DNA of 64,000 bases, from the NCBI GenBank assembly GCA_037576215.1, contig JBANDB010000001.1, forward strand, positions 5,580,001 to 5,644,000. Direction: 5' to 3'. Under the pieces are notes generated by a model, which did not search any database, was not told the origin of the DNA, and saw only the letters and a program-made list of their open reading frames with translations. This document shows, piece by piece, positions 45,690 through 56,494 of the stretch. Positions within the stretch are counted from its first letter, which is position 1. Each line of letters opens with the position of its first letter. Source of the stretch: Armillaria gallica. Lineage: Eukaryota; Basidiomycota; Agaricomycetes; Agaricales; Physalacriaceae. The position numbers were made by a program, and so were the translations under genes.

Positions 45690-46918
45690 ATGATAACAAC
45701 ATCGGACAAGGAATTTTCTGATATAATAATACAGACTTGGCTCGATGACGCTTTGAATTCCCAAATCCTTGGATATTTCGTCCACGGTGAGGCATCGAAG
45801 CGCCATTTTCGAACATGTCCTAACAATCAAAAAGGTATTTACACTGGCCTTTTCGGAATAGCAATATGGCAACTACTAGGTATGAATAACAACTCACCTT
45901 CTCAACCAGTTTTAAATCTTCTCCCCTCAAGCGGTTAAGAATATTTCCAAGGCGCGAATATACATGGGATGTATAATCACAGCTCTGTACATTTTTTCTA
46001 TGATCTACGTCATCGCTTCGTGGATTGAATTCAGCAGAGCCTATATCTTCGCGACATCTTTCCGGGCGCGATACGACATGATGTATTCATCCGCGCCGTG
46101 CGAGATCATGGGTGTTACGGCGACAGCTCTGAACCTTATAATTGCTGACTGCACTATAGTATGTGTTGCTTACCCTTACCAAGATCACTACTCTTAATGA
46201 TTACCCTTTAGATCTGGCGTTGTTGGGTTGTGTGGGCTCACGATTGGAGAGTAATAATCCTTCCGATTTTCTTCGTCGTAGGCGAGACAGGTATGCGGCT
46301 TTATCGATGTCCTCTTCCATGCGCTTATCACGTTAAACAGTGTGCGGAGTCGATGGCGTTGTTCATAAATTCATAGTGTCATTGAACGATGAGACTGGGA
46401 CAAACTGGGCTGTAGCCACCATGGCTGCAACTTTGGGAACTAATATTCTATGCACCACTCTTATTGTCGCACGTATCATCTATGTTGCTAGAGGACAACG
46501 TGGGATTATGGGCGGCATCCGGACTTACCGTGGTGTTATTAAGATTCTGGTGGAATCAGCTACGCTGTATTCTGTCATGTTCTTGGTCTTCATGATACTC
46601 TACCTTCACGAGGGGAATGGATATATGTATCCCCAGGCGTTGGTTTATCCTGTCACCGTGCGTCCTGTCACTTCAATTTACATCGTTGTCTGCCTAACGA
46701 GTACTCAGTGTATTGCACCTACCTTGATCATTTTCCGCGTTGCCTCGGGACAAGGCCGCCCCGAAGAGTCTTCGCTTGAAACTCAATCTTCTTTGCACTT
46801 TCAGACATCTCGAGGAAGCACTATTGAAACAGCGACAGATGGGGGAGAGGAGGATATGATACGGGGGAATACCAAAGGAACTGCGCACGTGCTACTTGGT
46901 TCGGTCGAACAAGTTTGA
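45690..46918 (+). pseudogene. Multi-pass membrane protein, copy A (probably broken)
   Basis: Same layout as copies B and C. A net loss of 2 bases near 45790-45800 shifts the frame after YFVHGEAS. Later exons keep IYMGCIITALYIFSMIYVI, WRCWVVWAH-type and IVARIIYVARG segments and the C-terminal tail LETQSSLHFQTSRGSTI. About seven hydrophobic segments are expected for the family, which is expanded in Agaricomycetes and uncharacterised. From about 46340 the frame is open, so a shorter product is conceivable. Confidence 0.6.
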
Positions 46919-47204
46919 TGCCGAGAGATAAAGTCATCTCGAGAATCATTCTTGAAACCAACTCGTGACGGAGGGGCCGCCAAGAAAAGCCTAGTAAACC
47001 TCGCCTCGCCTCATTGGCACTGATCTTTCACCTCAGGCTACTGGTTTTATCGAGAGTACAGTATGCGCGATCCGAAATTTTAATGCCAGCCAGTTTTACA
47101 AGTTGATAGAATCTTGCGAACGTCTCGTTGAAAACGGATTAGAGCAGCCAGCTTCGAGGAACAGCTCGGCTTATGATTGGAATTAAGTTACCTTGGAATA
47201 GTTT

Positions 47205-47350
47205 TGGGTGGTTTATGACTATTTCAGCGATCTCGGAGGACATGAGTGCGCTTGAAGTCCCCAAAACACGGTTTAAGACGAAGTCCGAGCTTCCTTTCAT
47301 CATCTACGAAGACACCCCTGACTGTCAAGCTGTATGCAAACAGCTGTAAT
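47205..47350. mobile_element. Truncated copy of the 255-bp MITE (right half)
   Basis: About 146 bp closely similar to 47584-47730, including the right terminal repeat ending CAAACAGCTGTAAT. The left terminal repeat is missing. It replaces a stretch of the SIN3 relic that is present in fragment D. Confidence 0.65.
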
Positions 47351-47471
47351 GTTACTTGGGCCGGATGAGAATTTGTTCCGTGTTAATTAAGTGAGTGACG
47401 CCCGCATCGTATATATGGAATTGATGAGGCGGGGTCAGCTGCCAGAGTCGAGCGAGGTGACGATGTCATTG

Positions 47472-47726
47472 CAGTTGTTTACATACAGGTTGACAGTGGC
47501 ATGCACTTGACAAATTACGAGAGAGAAGTGAGTGATTTGGACTTCGTCATAATCCATGGTTTATGGGCTTGACGACGCGTTTGTGGGTGGTTTATGGCTG
47601 TTCCAGCGATCTCGCAGGCCACTCCATATGCTCGAAGACCCCAAAACGCGGTTTATGACGAAGTCCGAGCTTCCTTTCATCTTCCACGAAGACGCCCCTG
47701 ACTGTCAAGCTGTATGCAAACAGCTG
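47472..47726. mobile_element. 255-bp MITE with 25-bp imperfect terminal inverted repeats
   Basis: The left end (47472-47496, starting CAGTTGTTTACATACAGG) and right end (47702-47726, ending GTATGCAAACAGCTG) are inverted copies with three mismatches. There is no coding capacity. It sits inside a SIN3 relic, whose sequence continues on both sides (compare 53440-53500). The exact target duplication is unclear. Confidence 0.7.
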
Positions 47727-48169
47727 TAATTGGAAAGAACGATCCTAGCTTAGCTGGCACTATTAGATTGATTTATCGCCCGCTATCATAGATGTCTTAA
47801 CTCTTGTGAGTCACCAGTGTCTAATTATGAGATGATAGTTGAATAGTGTTCTGCTGTAAATCTTTTGCTATTACTTATTCGAGCGTCTCAGACTCTCATA
47901 CTTATACTCAAGCGGTAGTATAGTGCACTCCAACATTCATCCAGGTAGCTGAAGCTCGCAAGAGAAAGACTCAGGGTGGAGAATATATTAAGCACAAGGT
48001 CACTACGAGTTACGCGGAGCTGACGAACATCAAAGTTTCTTTGTGATCATAATCCATCAGCAGTTTGCAATGATGCAACATAGCCACCTGCATGTAGTAT
48101 ACCAGTCCACAGCTGAATGTTTTTCAACACCTGCCCTTCTCCCTTCTAGCCATCTACTTCCGCTACTTC

Positions 48170-49404
48170 ATGTCAATAAGCGCAGACGCAGACGTGGGAC
48201 TCTCTGATATAGAAATTCAGGGTTGGCTTGATGATTCTTTGAATGCCTACATCTTTAGGTACTTCGTTCACGGTCAGGCATCGACAATAAGCATTTTTGG
48301 ACATGTCCTAACAATAAAAAGGCTTCTATACTGGCCTTTTTGGAATATCCATATGGCTACTACTAGGTATGAATTGATATCTCCACTCTTCAACCGCTTT
48401 TACATTATTTTCCCTCAAGCTGTCAAGAAGATTTCCAAGGCGCAAATATACATGGGATGTATAATCACAGCACTATACGTTTCTTCTACGATCTATGCTA
48501 TAGCTACGTGGATTGAATTAAGGAGAGCCTTTGTCTTCGCGACATCCTTCCGAGCACGATACGATTTGATGAATTCATCTGTGTGGTGGGATACCACGGC
48601 TCTTACGGCGACAGCTGTGAACCTTATAATTGCTGACAGTACTATGGTACGTGTTATTTACCCCTACCGGATTACTGCTCTTAATGATTTTCCTGTAGGT
48701 CTGGCGTTGTTGGGTTGTATGGGCTCACAATTGGAAAGTAATAATCCTTCCAATCTTCCTTATCATAGGCGATATAGGCATGCGGCTTTGTGATGTCATC
48801 CTTCAAGCACTCATCACTTTTGTTTGCAGTCTGTGGAAGCAATGCCATTGATCAGTACACGGTGCCGTTGAACACTAAGACTGGGACAAATTGGGCTCTG
48901 GCTACCATGGCTGCAACTTTAGGAACTAACATTCTATGCACCGCTCTTATCGTCGCACGTATCATCTATGTTGCTAGAGGACATCGTGGGATTATGGGCG
49001 GTATCCAGACTTACCGTGGTGTTATCGAGATTGTGGTAGAATCAGCCGCACTGTATTCTATCACCTTCATGGTCTTGATGATACTCTACCCTCTCAAGGG
49101 TAATGGATATGTGTATCCCGAGGCGATGATTTTGCCAGTCACCGTGCGTCTTGGTACTTCAATTTACATTGTCTTTTGCCTAACAAGCCTATAGGGTATC
49201 GCGCCTACGTTGATCATTCTCCGCGTTGCCTCGGGACAAGGCCGCCCCAAAGAGTCTTCGCTTGAAACTCAATCTTCTTTGCACTTTCAGACATCTCGAG
49301 GAAGCACTATCGGAACAGTGACAGATGGGGGAGACGAGGATAGGATACGGGGTGATACGAAAGGAACTGCGCTCGTGCTACCTGGTTCGGTCGAGCAAGT
49401 TTGA
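48170..49404 (+). CDS. Multi-pass membrane protein, copy B
   Basis: ATG at 48170 (MSISADADVGLSDIEIQ). Hydrophobic segments include IYMGCIITALYVSSTIYAI, TALTATAVNLIIADS, WRCWVVWAH-type, NWALATMAATLGTNILC and ALYSITFMVLMILY. The tail LETQSSLHFQTSRGSTI is a family mark. Introns fit at about 48648-48699 (GTACGT...TGTAG), about 48775-48831 and about 49138-49194 (GTCACC...CTATAG). The second of these would start with GC (GCATGC) where copy C has GTATGC. Function unknown; the family is expanded in Agaricomycetes with about seven predicted membrane helices. Copy C is its close neighbour in sequence. Confidence 0.6.
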
Positions 49405-49713
49405 AGCCGTGACATAGTGATAAAGTCACCTTGAAGAAATTACGGAAGGACGAAGATAGCCGCACAGATTCTCTACTGTCTATAACTAGTCTCGTCATCG
49501 TAGAGTCATTGTTCTACGGTCATAGAATTTGATTGTTGCGTGATAGAACTTGTACCAAGGGATCAGAATGCTAAGATCAAGATTTCCAATTCACCCTGGC
49601 GTTCATGCCTTTATTTGGATATTCTGAATCAAATTCAAACCCATACATCAAACATAAAAACTCCTACGATAGGGATAAAACGCGATTCTTACACAAGATC
49701 ATGGAATTATCAC

Positions 49714-50280
49714 CTAAAATTCCATGTCCTCATCATAGTCGTCATCGCAGTCCTCAGACTCCCACTTGTCCCTCTCCCTTTCACGATCAGCATACTCTAG
49801 AACGATATTGCCTTTCAGGTCAAGTAGGCTCGGCCTACTACCGGGACTCATAAACAGCCAAGAGCGCAGGGTATCACCGATTCGTCCAACTTTAGGATGG
49901 TCGTAGTAGCAGAATAGGTATCTTGCATGGAGATCCTCTCCGGACAGATCACCCACGTTTAATGGCCTTGTCCTAGATTGCATAGCTTCATTTTGACAGA
50001 TCACGAGCTGCTTGAGGTCCATCTCGTCTTGCGGGATCTTCTTGGGATCTCGGTCTTCGCTGACAATCGCTCCAATCTTGAGTACGATGAGGTCCAGTAG
50101 GTTAGCGAACCCTCGCTTGTCGAAGGCGTCCGGGAGCTTGGACACCATTTCGTTGATTGAAATCATACTCGACGTGACAGGATGTCCTTGCGCCATCTGT
50201 AGTCGCAATTGTGAGATACTTAGAAGAAATCAGAGTCAAAGGGATTTACCGAGCTGACGCGCATCAGATCTACGAGGAAC
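49714..50280 (-). pseudogene. Nucleotidyltransferase-like gene, truncated copy B
   Basis: The last exon (50208 region to 49714) is nearly identical to that of the intact copy at 55499-56494. The preceding exon keeps only its final codons (VDLMRVSS, about 50254-50280) before the sequence changes into the UROS relic. The catalytic part of the domain (SDIDV) is therefore missing and no start codon is available for the full protein. Confidence 0.65.
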
Positions 50281-50990
50281 TGCGAAGAAGCATGCCCCCC
50301 CAGCTCCTCCGGTCGTGGCTTACTAGGGCATGTGTGCATACGGGGCCCCAAAGCTTCGCACGGCAACGTCGCGGTGGCCGGCTCAATGACTGCAAATGTC
50401 ACCGAAACCCAGGTCCAACTGATCCTTCAAAAATTGTAGACGACTGCTACAACCGATGTAACAAAGAACACGATCCAGTCGATCTCTTGATTACGATCTC
50501 CTTCAAATGTTGCGAGAAGGCGAAGCTGCCTTGGTACCCGTACACAATGAGAGGATGCAAAGGATGCTAGGAAGAGTGTCACGATTCTGGCTGCCAGTCG
50601 GATACAGTAGTTTTGTAAGACGAGATTGTACTGCAGGAATGAAACGGCGGGCTGTTCTGCCATCCTAAATAATTCTTCATGGATACCGGCGTTGGGCTTG
50701 ATGGAACGTGGAGGCAGTAGCCTTTCCCGACGACATTGAATGAAAATTCTGTCCGTAAGACTGAGAATAGGATTTTGTGTTAGTGAATATGGCACGTACC
50801 GTCTTTACCTGTACCGTTCACTTCATCCTAAGTTTCAAATGAGCATGCACTGGTCATGATAACTCCATCAAAATCGTCCTGCGCCGGTACTGACGCGAGC
50901 TGAGCGATATTGGTGAGGACCGTCTCGAGCACTGGAATCGGGAAAGGCGTGGATTTTGCTGCAGAAAGGCGGATTCATATCACTGTCAGA
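50281..50990 (-). pseudogene. Uroporphyrinogen-III synthase relic, copy 2
   Basis: Read leftwards: FPIPVLETVLTNIAQLAS then FDGVIMTSACS (50950-50850), a middle part with frame changes, and the C-terminal end VIEPATATLPCEALGPRMH then PSKPRPEELG (50390-50290). This is the expected order for fungal UROS (haem pathway). Several frameshifts and the fused 3' neighbour show it is dead. Confidence 0.6.
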
Positions 50991-50993
50991 GGA

Positions 50994-52506
50994 CGGTTTG
51001 GAGTTTCGGCTCACTAAGTGCCCATGGTGGTGTTGGTGGTGTTGGTACCGGCACAAGGTCCCAATCAGGAAACGGCCGGGTCCACAGCCCTGACATGGCG
51101 AGCCATGTGCTGTGGCCACGAAGGCTCGTACCGTTTTGATCGCACGGTTGCCGCGGCGTACGTCTCGCGGAGTAGAGACACCTCGTGGGGTACATTGGTG
51201 AGGACAGAAGCGGTAGAAGAGAAAGGGTACAATAGCATTCGGAGTATGGACTAAATACAGGGAGACGCTGATAGATTCCGAAAACATTGTAAACAAATTT
51301 AGCAAACGAGCACATAATATCAATGTTGTCCGTCTGAAGCAGGAGCCGTATCACATCGAAACTCGTGGGAGCGGCGCGTAAGGAAGACGAAAAGGAGCTG
51401 CACGCAATGTGGAAAATCTTGTCAAAAAATTCAGATCGAAGGGCATGCAAGTCATGTGAACCCTCGCAATATAACAAAACATGAGCTTCATCCTCCACTT
51501 CTCCGCGACAGTAACGGCACAAGCGCTCATCCCGCGGAATGGACGGATGACGACGCTCCGCCCATCTGAGAACCTCCAGAGCAAGTGTGTGCGAGGACGT
51601 TAGCAAGCGGACCAACGCTTTTCGGTGTGCGGGGACTGGCACTAAGAGATACGAACGGAAGGCGGACACAACCGAATGACTGGCGTGGTCATTATGGAGA
51701 TGTGCTGCATGAGGAGAACAATGATGCAAAAGCAGGGCCTTTGGAGACGAGGCCATGAAGTCGTCGATGTCTTTCAAGCAGGAGCGTTCAACGGTCTCGA
51801 TGAGATTATCGACGTCTACAGGTAGCTAATGACGAGAGACGTCAAGGTATATGGGGTGGGGGAGGCGGCGAAGAGCGTGAACGAGATCTGACATCCAAGA
51901 TGATTGTCCATTAACAGCAAGGCTGACGGCATCAGCCAATGCGTAGGAGAGGAAATGATCGTTCGGCAAGGAGAGGGTATACTGCCAATAACGAAGGGCA
52001 AGGACGAGCCTGCGATACCTCACTGGCCACATCCCCGTCTCAGAGAAAAGCATTGCCACAGGAGAACGCTTCGCTATTGTTAGGCCTGGGCGTCGTGCAG
52101 GTGATGGTGGTCATGTATTTCGTAGTTTGTACTCGTAGTACTGATCGCCAGCAAAGTGTACGTAATGTCTGGAACCGGCGTTCACTGTGTGGACACTGCC
52201 GTGTAATACTACCTACCTACCTACCTACCAACCAAGGAGCCGACGAATGAAATTCTTTTGAACACGCTCCAATTCGGCCAAGGAAGTGTCATCAATGTCA
52301 ATGAAGACATCGCAAGCGGACATCAGATGTGGATCGACGGTGGCCATATAGAGAGATATGCCATCTTTTGGTGGGATGGTGCCGACGAAGTTTTCGGCCC
52401 CAAACAAAGCGTTCGTCGATTTGCGTGCTTTCGACGCCTTGATGTAATAATGCTCCTTGAAAATATTTCTGCGGCACCGGTGAGACTGCTGTGGATATCA
52501 ATAGGA
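50994..52506 (-). mobile_element. LINE (non-LTR retrotransposon) remnant, C-terminal part
   Basis: Minus-strand text matches the C-terminal part of fungal non-LTR reverse transcriptases: ELERVQKNFIRRLLGW (about 52230-52280), PVRYRRLVLALRYWQYTLSL, and a zinc-knuckle-like block CRYCRGEVEDEAHVLLYCEG (about 51465-51525). The polymerase core is missing, and stops divide the frames. Compared with 44.0 kb, the element replaces part of the array block, so insertion came with a small target deletion. A TACC microsatellite lies inside at 52205-52230. No poly-A tail was recognised. Confidence 0.7.
52205..52232. repeat. Short CTAC/TACC tandem repeat
   Basis: About five copies of the tetranucleotide (ctacctacctacctacc) within the LINE remnant. 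Confidence 0.9.
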
Positions 52507-52930
52507 TGAATGGTCGGCGGCAAAGAGCGAGACAAGGTAATGTGACCTTGATCATTGACCATCACGTCTACGGTCTGTTCTTACTGCGTCTAGTATGGTT
52601 CCGATGGCGAACACGAAGAGAACGTTCCGTCAACTGGAGATGCTTGTACGCAGCTGATTGATGGCTACGAAAGTTTCTGCTCACCATGCTACAGTAGCGT
52701 CCGATTCCTCGAAGGAAGAACGAGGAACTTCGTCGACGAACGACCTCTCCAGTGACATGGACGATTATACGGTAAAGATTTCCAGCTGCTCTAATCTGAA
52801 CTTGCGATGCTCTATGGCTGGTTGAATCCATAGCGTCGAATTTGTTGAAAGAATTGTTCGAGACAGGAAAATATTTATTCGCTGGCAACAATGCCGTGTT
52901 CCCCCTGCACATGCGTCTATGGCATTTCAC
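52507..52930 (-). other. Duplicated block of unknown origin (pairs with 44090-44530)
   Basis: Begins with TGGTCGGCGGCAAAGAGC, as at 44096. Minus-strand text is protein-like but unrecognised. See 44031-44534. Confidence 0.35.
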
Positions 52931-52934
52931 CGCA

Positions 52935-53570
52935 ATGAAGAAACCGTTGAAATTTGAAGTTCTGGAACATTTCGAACCAACTCGCGACGGAGGAGCCGCC
53001 AAGTAAAGTCCAGTAAACCTCGCCTCGTTGGCACTGGTCTTTCACCTCAGGCTACTACTTTCATCGAGAGTATGAGCGATCCGAACTCTAATGCCAACCA
53101 GTTTTACGATTTGATGCTCGAATCTTGCGAACGTCTCGTTGACAACGAGTTGGAGCAGCCAGCATCCGAGGAACAGCTCGGCTTACGATTGGAATCAAGT
53201 TACCTTGGAAGCCTACAAGATCCTTTCCATCGACAAGCTGATCGGCTTGATTATCATGCCGACTTCAAGAGTTGGGGCTGCTAGAAACTCTAAAGCGGGA
53301 GCGAAGTATTCCTGCACTGACGATGCAAGGCTACCTGAATAGTCGGCTTAATGTTACTTGGGACGGACGATAATCTGTTCCGTGTTGAGTGACGCCCGCA
53401 TCGTATTTATGAAATTGATGAGGCGGGGTCAGCTGCTAGAGTCAAGCAAGGTGACGATGCCATTAATTGGTAAGAACGATCAGCTCCAGCGCTACTAGAT
53501 TGATTCACCGCCCGCTATCGTAGCCTATTGGACGGGATCTGTGGGCGGTATCAACACGAACCCTGATCAT
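52935..53570 (+). pseudogene. SIN3 C-terminal fragment D
   Basis: Follows SIN3 exons 7-10: [20 protein letters not shown] near 53065-53115, DNELEQPA near 53145, decayed exon 8-9 text at 53210-53340, and the exon 10 start at 53420. Substitutions and deletions break the frame. It lies directly upstream of membrane protein copy C. Confidence 0.85.
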
Positions 53571-53948
53571 CGCATCTGCGATGTCAAGGTGTCTTAAGCC
53601 CTGTGAGCCACTGTCTAATTCTGAGATGACTTCAGATGAATAATGTTCTGTTGTAAATATTTCGCTGTTACTTATTCGGGCGTCTCATACTCAAGCGGTA
53701 GTATAGTGCACTCCAACATTCATCCAGGTAGCTGAAGCTCGCAAGAGAAAGATTCCGGGTGGAGGATATAGTGAGCTCATGATCACTACGAGTTACGCGG
53801 AACTGACGAACATCATGGTTTCCTTGCGACCATGATCCGTCAGCAGTTTGCAACGATGCAATATAGTCACCTGCATATATACCAGCCCCGACTGAACGCT
53901 TTTCGACACCGGACCTTCTCTTTTCTAGTCATCCACTTTCGCTACTTC

Positions 53949-55187
53949 ATGTCAACAAGCGCAGACGCAGACGTGGGACTCTCTGATATAGAAATTCAGG
54001 GTTGGCTTGATGATTCTTTGAATGCCTACATCTTTAGGTACTTCGTTTACGGTCAGCCATCGACAATAAGCATTTTTGAACACGTCCTAACAATGAAAAG
54101 GCCTTTATACCGGCCTTTTTGGAATATCAATATGGCTACTACTAGGTACGACTTGATAACTCGACTCTTCAACCGCTTTTAAATTATTTTCCCTCAAGCT
54201 GTCAAGAAGATTTCCAAGGCGCAAATATACATGGGATGTATAATCACAGCTCTGTACATTTCTTCTATGATCTATGCCATCGCTACGTGGATTGAATTCA
54301 GGAGAGCCTACGTCTTCGCGACAACTTTCCGAGCGCGATACGATTTGATGAATTCATCTGTGTGGTGGAATACCATGGCTATTACGGCGACAGCTGTGAA
54401 CCTTATAATTGCTGACTGTACTATAGTACGTGTTATCTACCCCTACTGGTATTACTGCCCTTAATGATTGCCCTGTAGGTTTGGCGTTGTTGGGTTGTAT
54501 GGGCTCACGATTGGAAGGTAATAATCCTTCCAATTTCCTTTGTCATAGGCGAGATAGGTATGCGGCTTTGTGATGTCATCCTCCAAGCACTCTTCACTTT
54601 TGTTTGCAGTCTGCGCAATGCATGTCGTTGTTCATCAGTCCACGGTGTTGTTGAACAGTAAGACTGGGGCAAATTGGGCTCTGGCCACCATGGCCATAAC
54701 TTTAGGAACTAACATTCTATGCACCGCTCTTATTGTCGCACGTATCATTTACGTTGCTAGAGGACATCGTGGGACTATGGGCGGCATACGCACTTACCGT
54801 GGTGTTATCGAGATTCTGGTGGAATCGGCCGCACTTTATTCTATCATTTATGTGGTCCTGTTGATACTCTACCCTCTCGAGGGTAATGGATATTTGTATC
54901 CCCAGGCGTTGGTTTTGCCTATCACCGTGCGTCTTGATACTTCAATTTACATTGTCTTTTGCCTGACAAGCCTATAGGGTATTGCGCCTACTTTGATCAT
55001 TCTCCGCGTTGCCTCGGGACAAGGCCGCCCCAAAGAGTCTTCGCTTGAAACTCAATCTTCTTTGCACTTTCAGACATCTCGAGGAAGCACTATCGGAACA
55101 GTGACGGACGGGATAGAGGAGGATGCAATGGATCGGGATACGAAAGGAACTGCGTTCGCGCTACCTGGTTCGGTCGAGCAAGTTTGA
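53949..55187 (+). CDS. Multi-pass membrane protein, copy C
   Basis: ATG at 53949 (MSTSADADVGLSDIEIQ). Same exon order and hydrophobic segments as copy B, with the tail LETQSSLHFQTSRGSTI. Canonical GTATGC donor at about 54558. A TAA at 54180-54182 interrupts the first block (copy B has TAC), unless an intron starting at GTACGA (about 54147) removes it; I could not find an acceptor that restores the frame. The copy may therefore be broken near residue 77. Function unknown. Confidence 0.5.
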
Positions 55188-55498
55188 AGCCGTGACATAG
55201 TGATAAAGTCACCTTGTTAAAGAAATTACGGAAGGACGAAGATAGCCGCACAGATTTTCTACTGTCTATAATTGGTCTCTTCATCGTAGGGTCACTGCTC
55301 TACGATCATAGAATTTGATTGTTGCGTGATAGAACTCGTACCAAGGATCAGAATGCTGAGATCAAGATTTCCAATTCACCCTGGCGTTCATGCCTTTATT
55401 TGGATATTCTGAATCAAATTCAAACCCATACATTAAACATGAAAACTCCTACGATAGGGATAAAACGCGATTCTTACACAAGATCATGGAATTATCAC

Positions 55499-56494
55499 CT
55501 AAAATTCCATGTCCTCATCATAGTCGTCATCGCAGTCCTCAGACTCCCACTTGTCCCTCTCCCTTTCACGATCAGCATACTCTAGAACGATATTGCCTTT
55601 CAGGTCAAGTAGGCTCGGCCTACTACCGGGACTCATAAACAGCCAAGAGCGCAGGGTATCACCGATTCGTCCAACTTTAGGATGGTCGTAGTAGCAGAAT
55701 AGGTATCTTGCATGGATGTCCTCTCCGGACAGATCACCCGCGTTTAATGGCCTTTTCCTAGATTTCATAGTGTCGTTTTGACAGATCACGAGCTGCTTGA
55801 GGTCCATCTCGTCTTGCGGGATCTTCTTGGGATCGCGATCTTCGCTGACAATCGCTCCAATCTTGAGTACGATGAGATCCAGTAGGTTAGCGAACCCTCG
55901 CTTGTCGAAGGCGTCCGGAAGCTTGGACATCATCTTCTTGATTGAAATCATACTCGACGTGACGGGATGTCCTTGCGCCATCTGTGGTCGAAATTGTGAG
56001 ATGCATGGAAGAAATTAGAGTAGGAGGGACTTACAGAGCTGACACGGATCAGATCTATGGGAAACTGCAGAGAAGCACGGGCGCCGTGTGTCCCCAGATT
56101 CCGGTACAAGTTCCTTTCTGATTTGTCGCATTGTAGGAAATATCTTGCAGGATAGTGTTCTACGAGAAGCTCCTGGATAAGTGGAGCATCTGACATAATC
56201 ACGTCTATGTCCTGTGGGTGCGTTCATTAACATCATTTGGGTACACGCGAACAATGGACACTTACGGATGTCTGTCGGAAGGGCTGAATCATCGCTGCTG
56301 CCGCATGCGCCCCAGTCACTTTGACGAGCGTCTTCCCGTCAATGACCCCCTTTCGATGAAGACTATGCATATCGTGCAAAAGGTCGCACAAAACTGTCTG
56401 ACAAGTCTGGAAACTAAAGGTTGCCTAACGAAGGCTTCAGTTCCATGCCACAGAATAGTGGAGCGCGGTTGAATTTACAGACCTTGGACGCCAT
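55499..56494 (-). CDS. AbiEii-like nucleotidyltransferase-fold protein
   Basis: Four exons fit: 56494-56479, 56393-56266, 56211-56035 and 55981-55499, with consensus GT...AG, summing to 804 nt (267 aa). Residues 30-55 read KVTGAHAAAMIQPF then SDIDVIMSD. This resembles the nucleotidyltransferase signature (G-G/A-x-A ... T-D-I-D) seen in AbiEii and related proteins. A following segment (FPIDLIRVSS) and the helix with LLDLIVLKIGAI fit the lysine-containing part of that fold. The C-terminal tail is acidic (DCDDDYDEDMEF). AbiEii proteins in bacteria are toxins that transfer nucleotides to tRNA; transfer of that role to this fungal protein is only a guess. A truncated copy lies at 49714-50280. Confidence 0.5.

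Larger units (their letters stand above)
46935..47815 (+). pseudogene. SIN3 C-terminal fragment C, interrupted by MITE sequences
   Basis: Starts with the SIN3 exon 7 text (acggaggggccgcc word), continues through degraded exons and resumes around 47351-47471 and 47727-47815. Two blocks of MITE-like sequence interrupt it (47205-47350 and 47472-47726). Confidence 0.75.
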
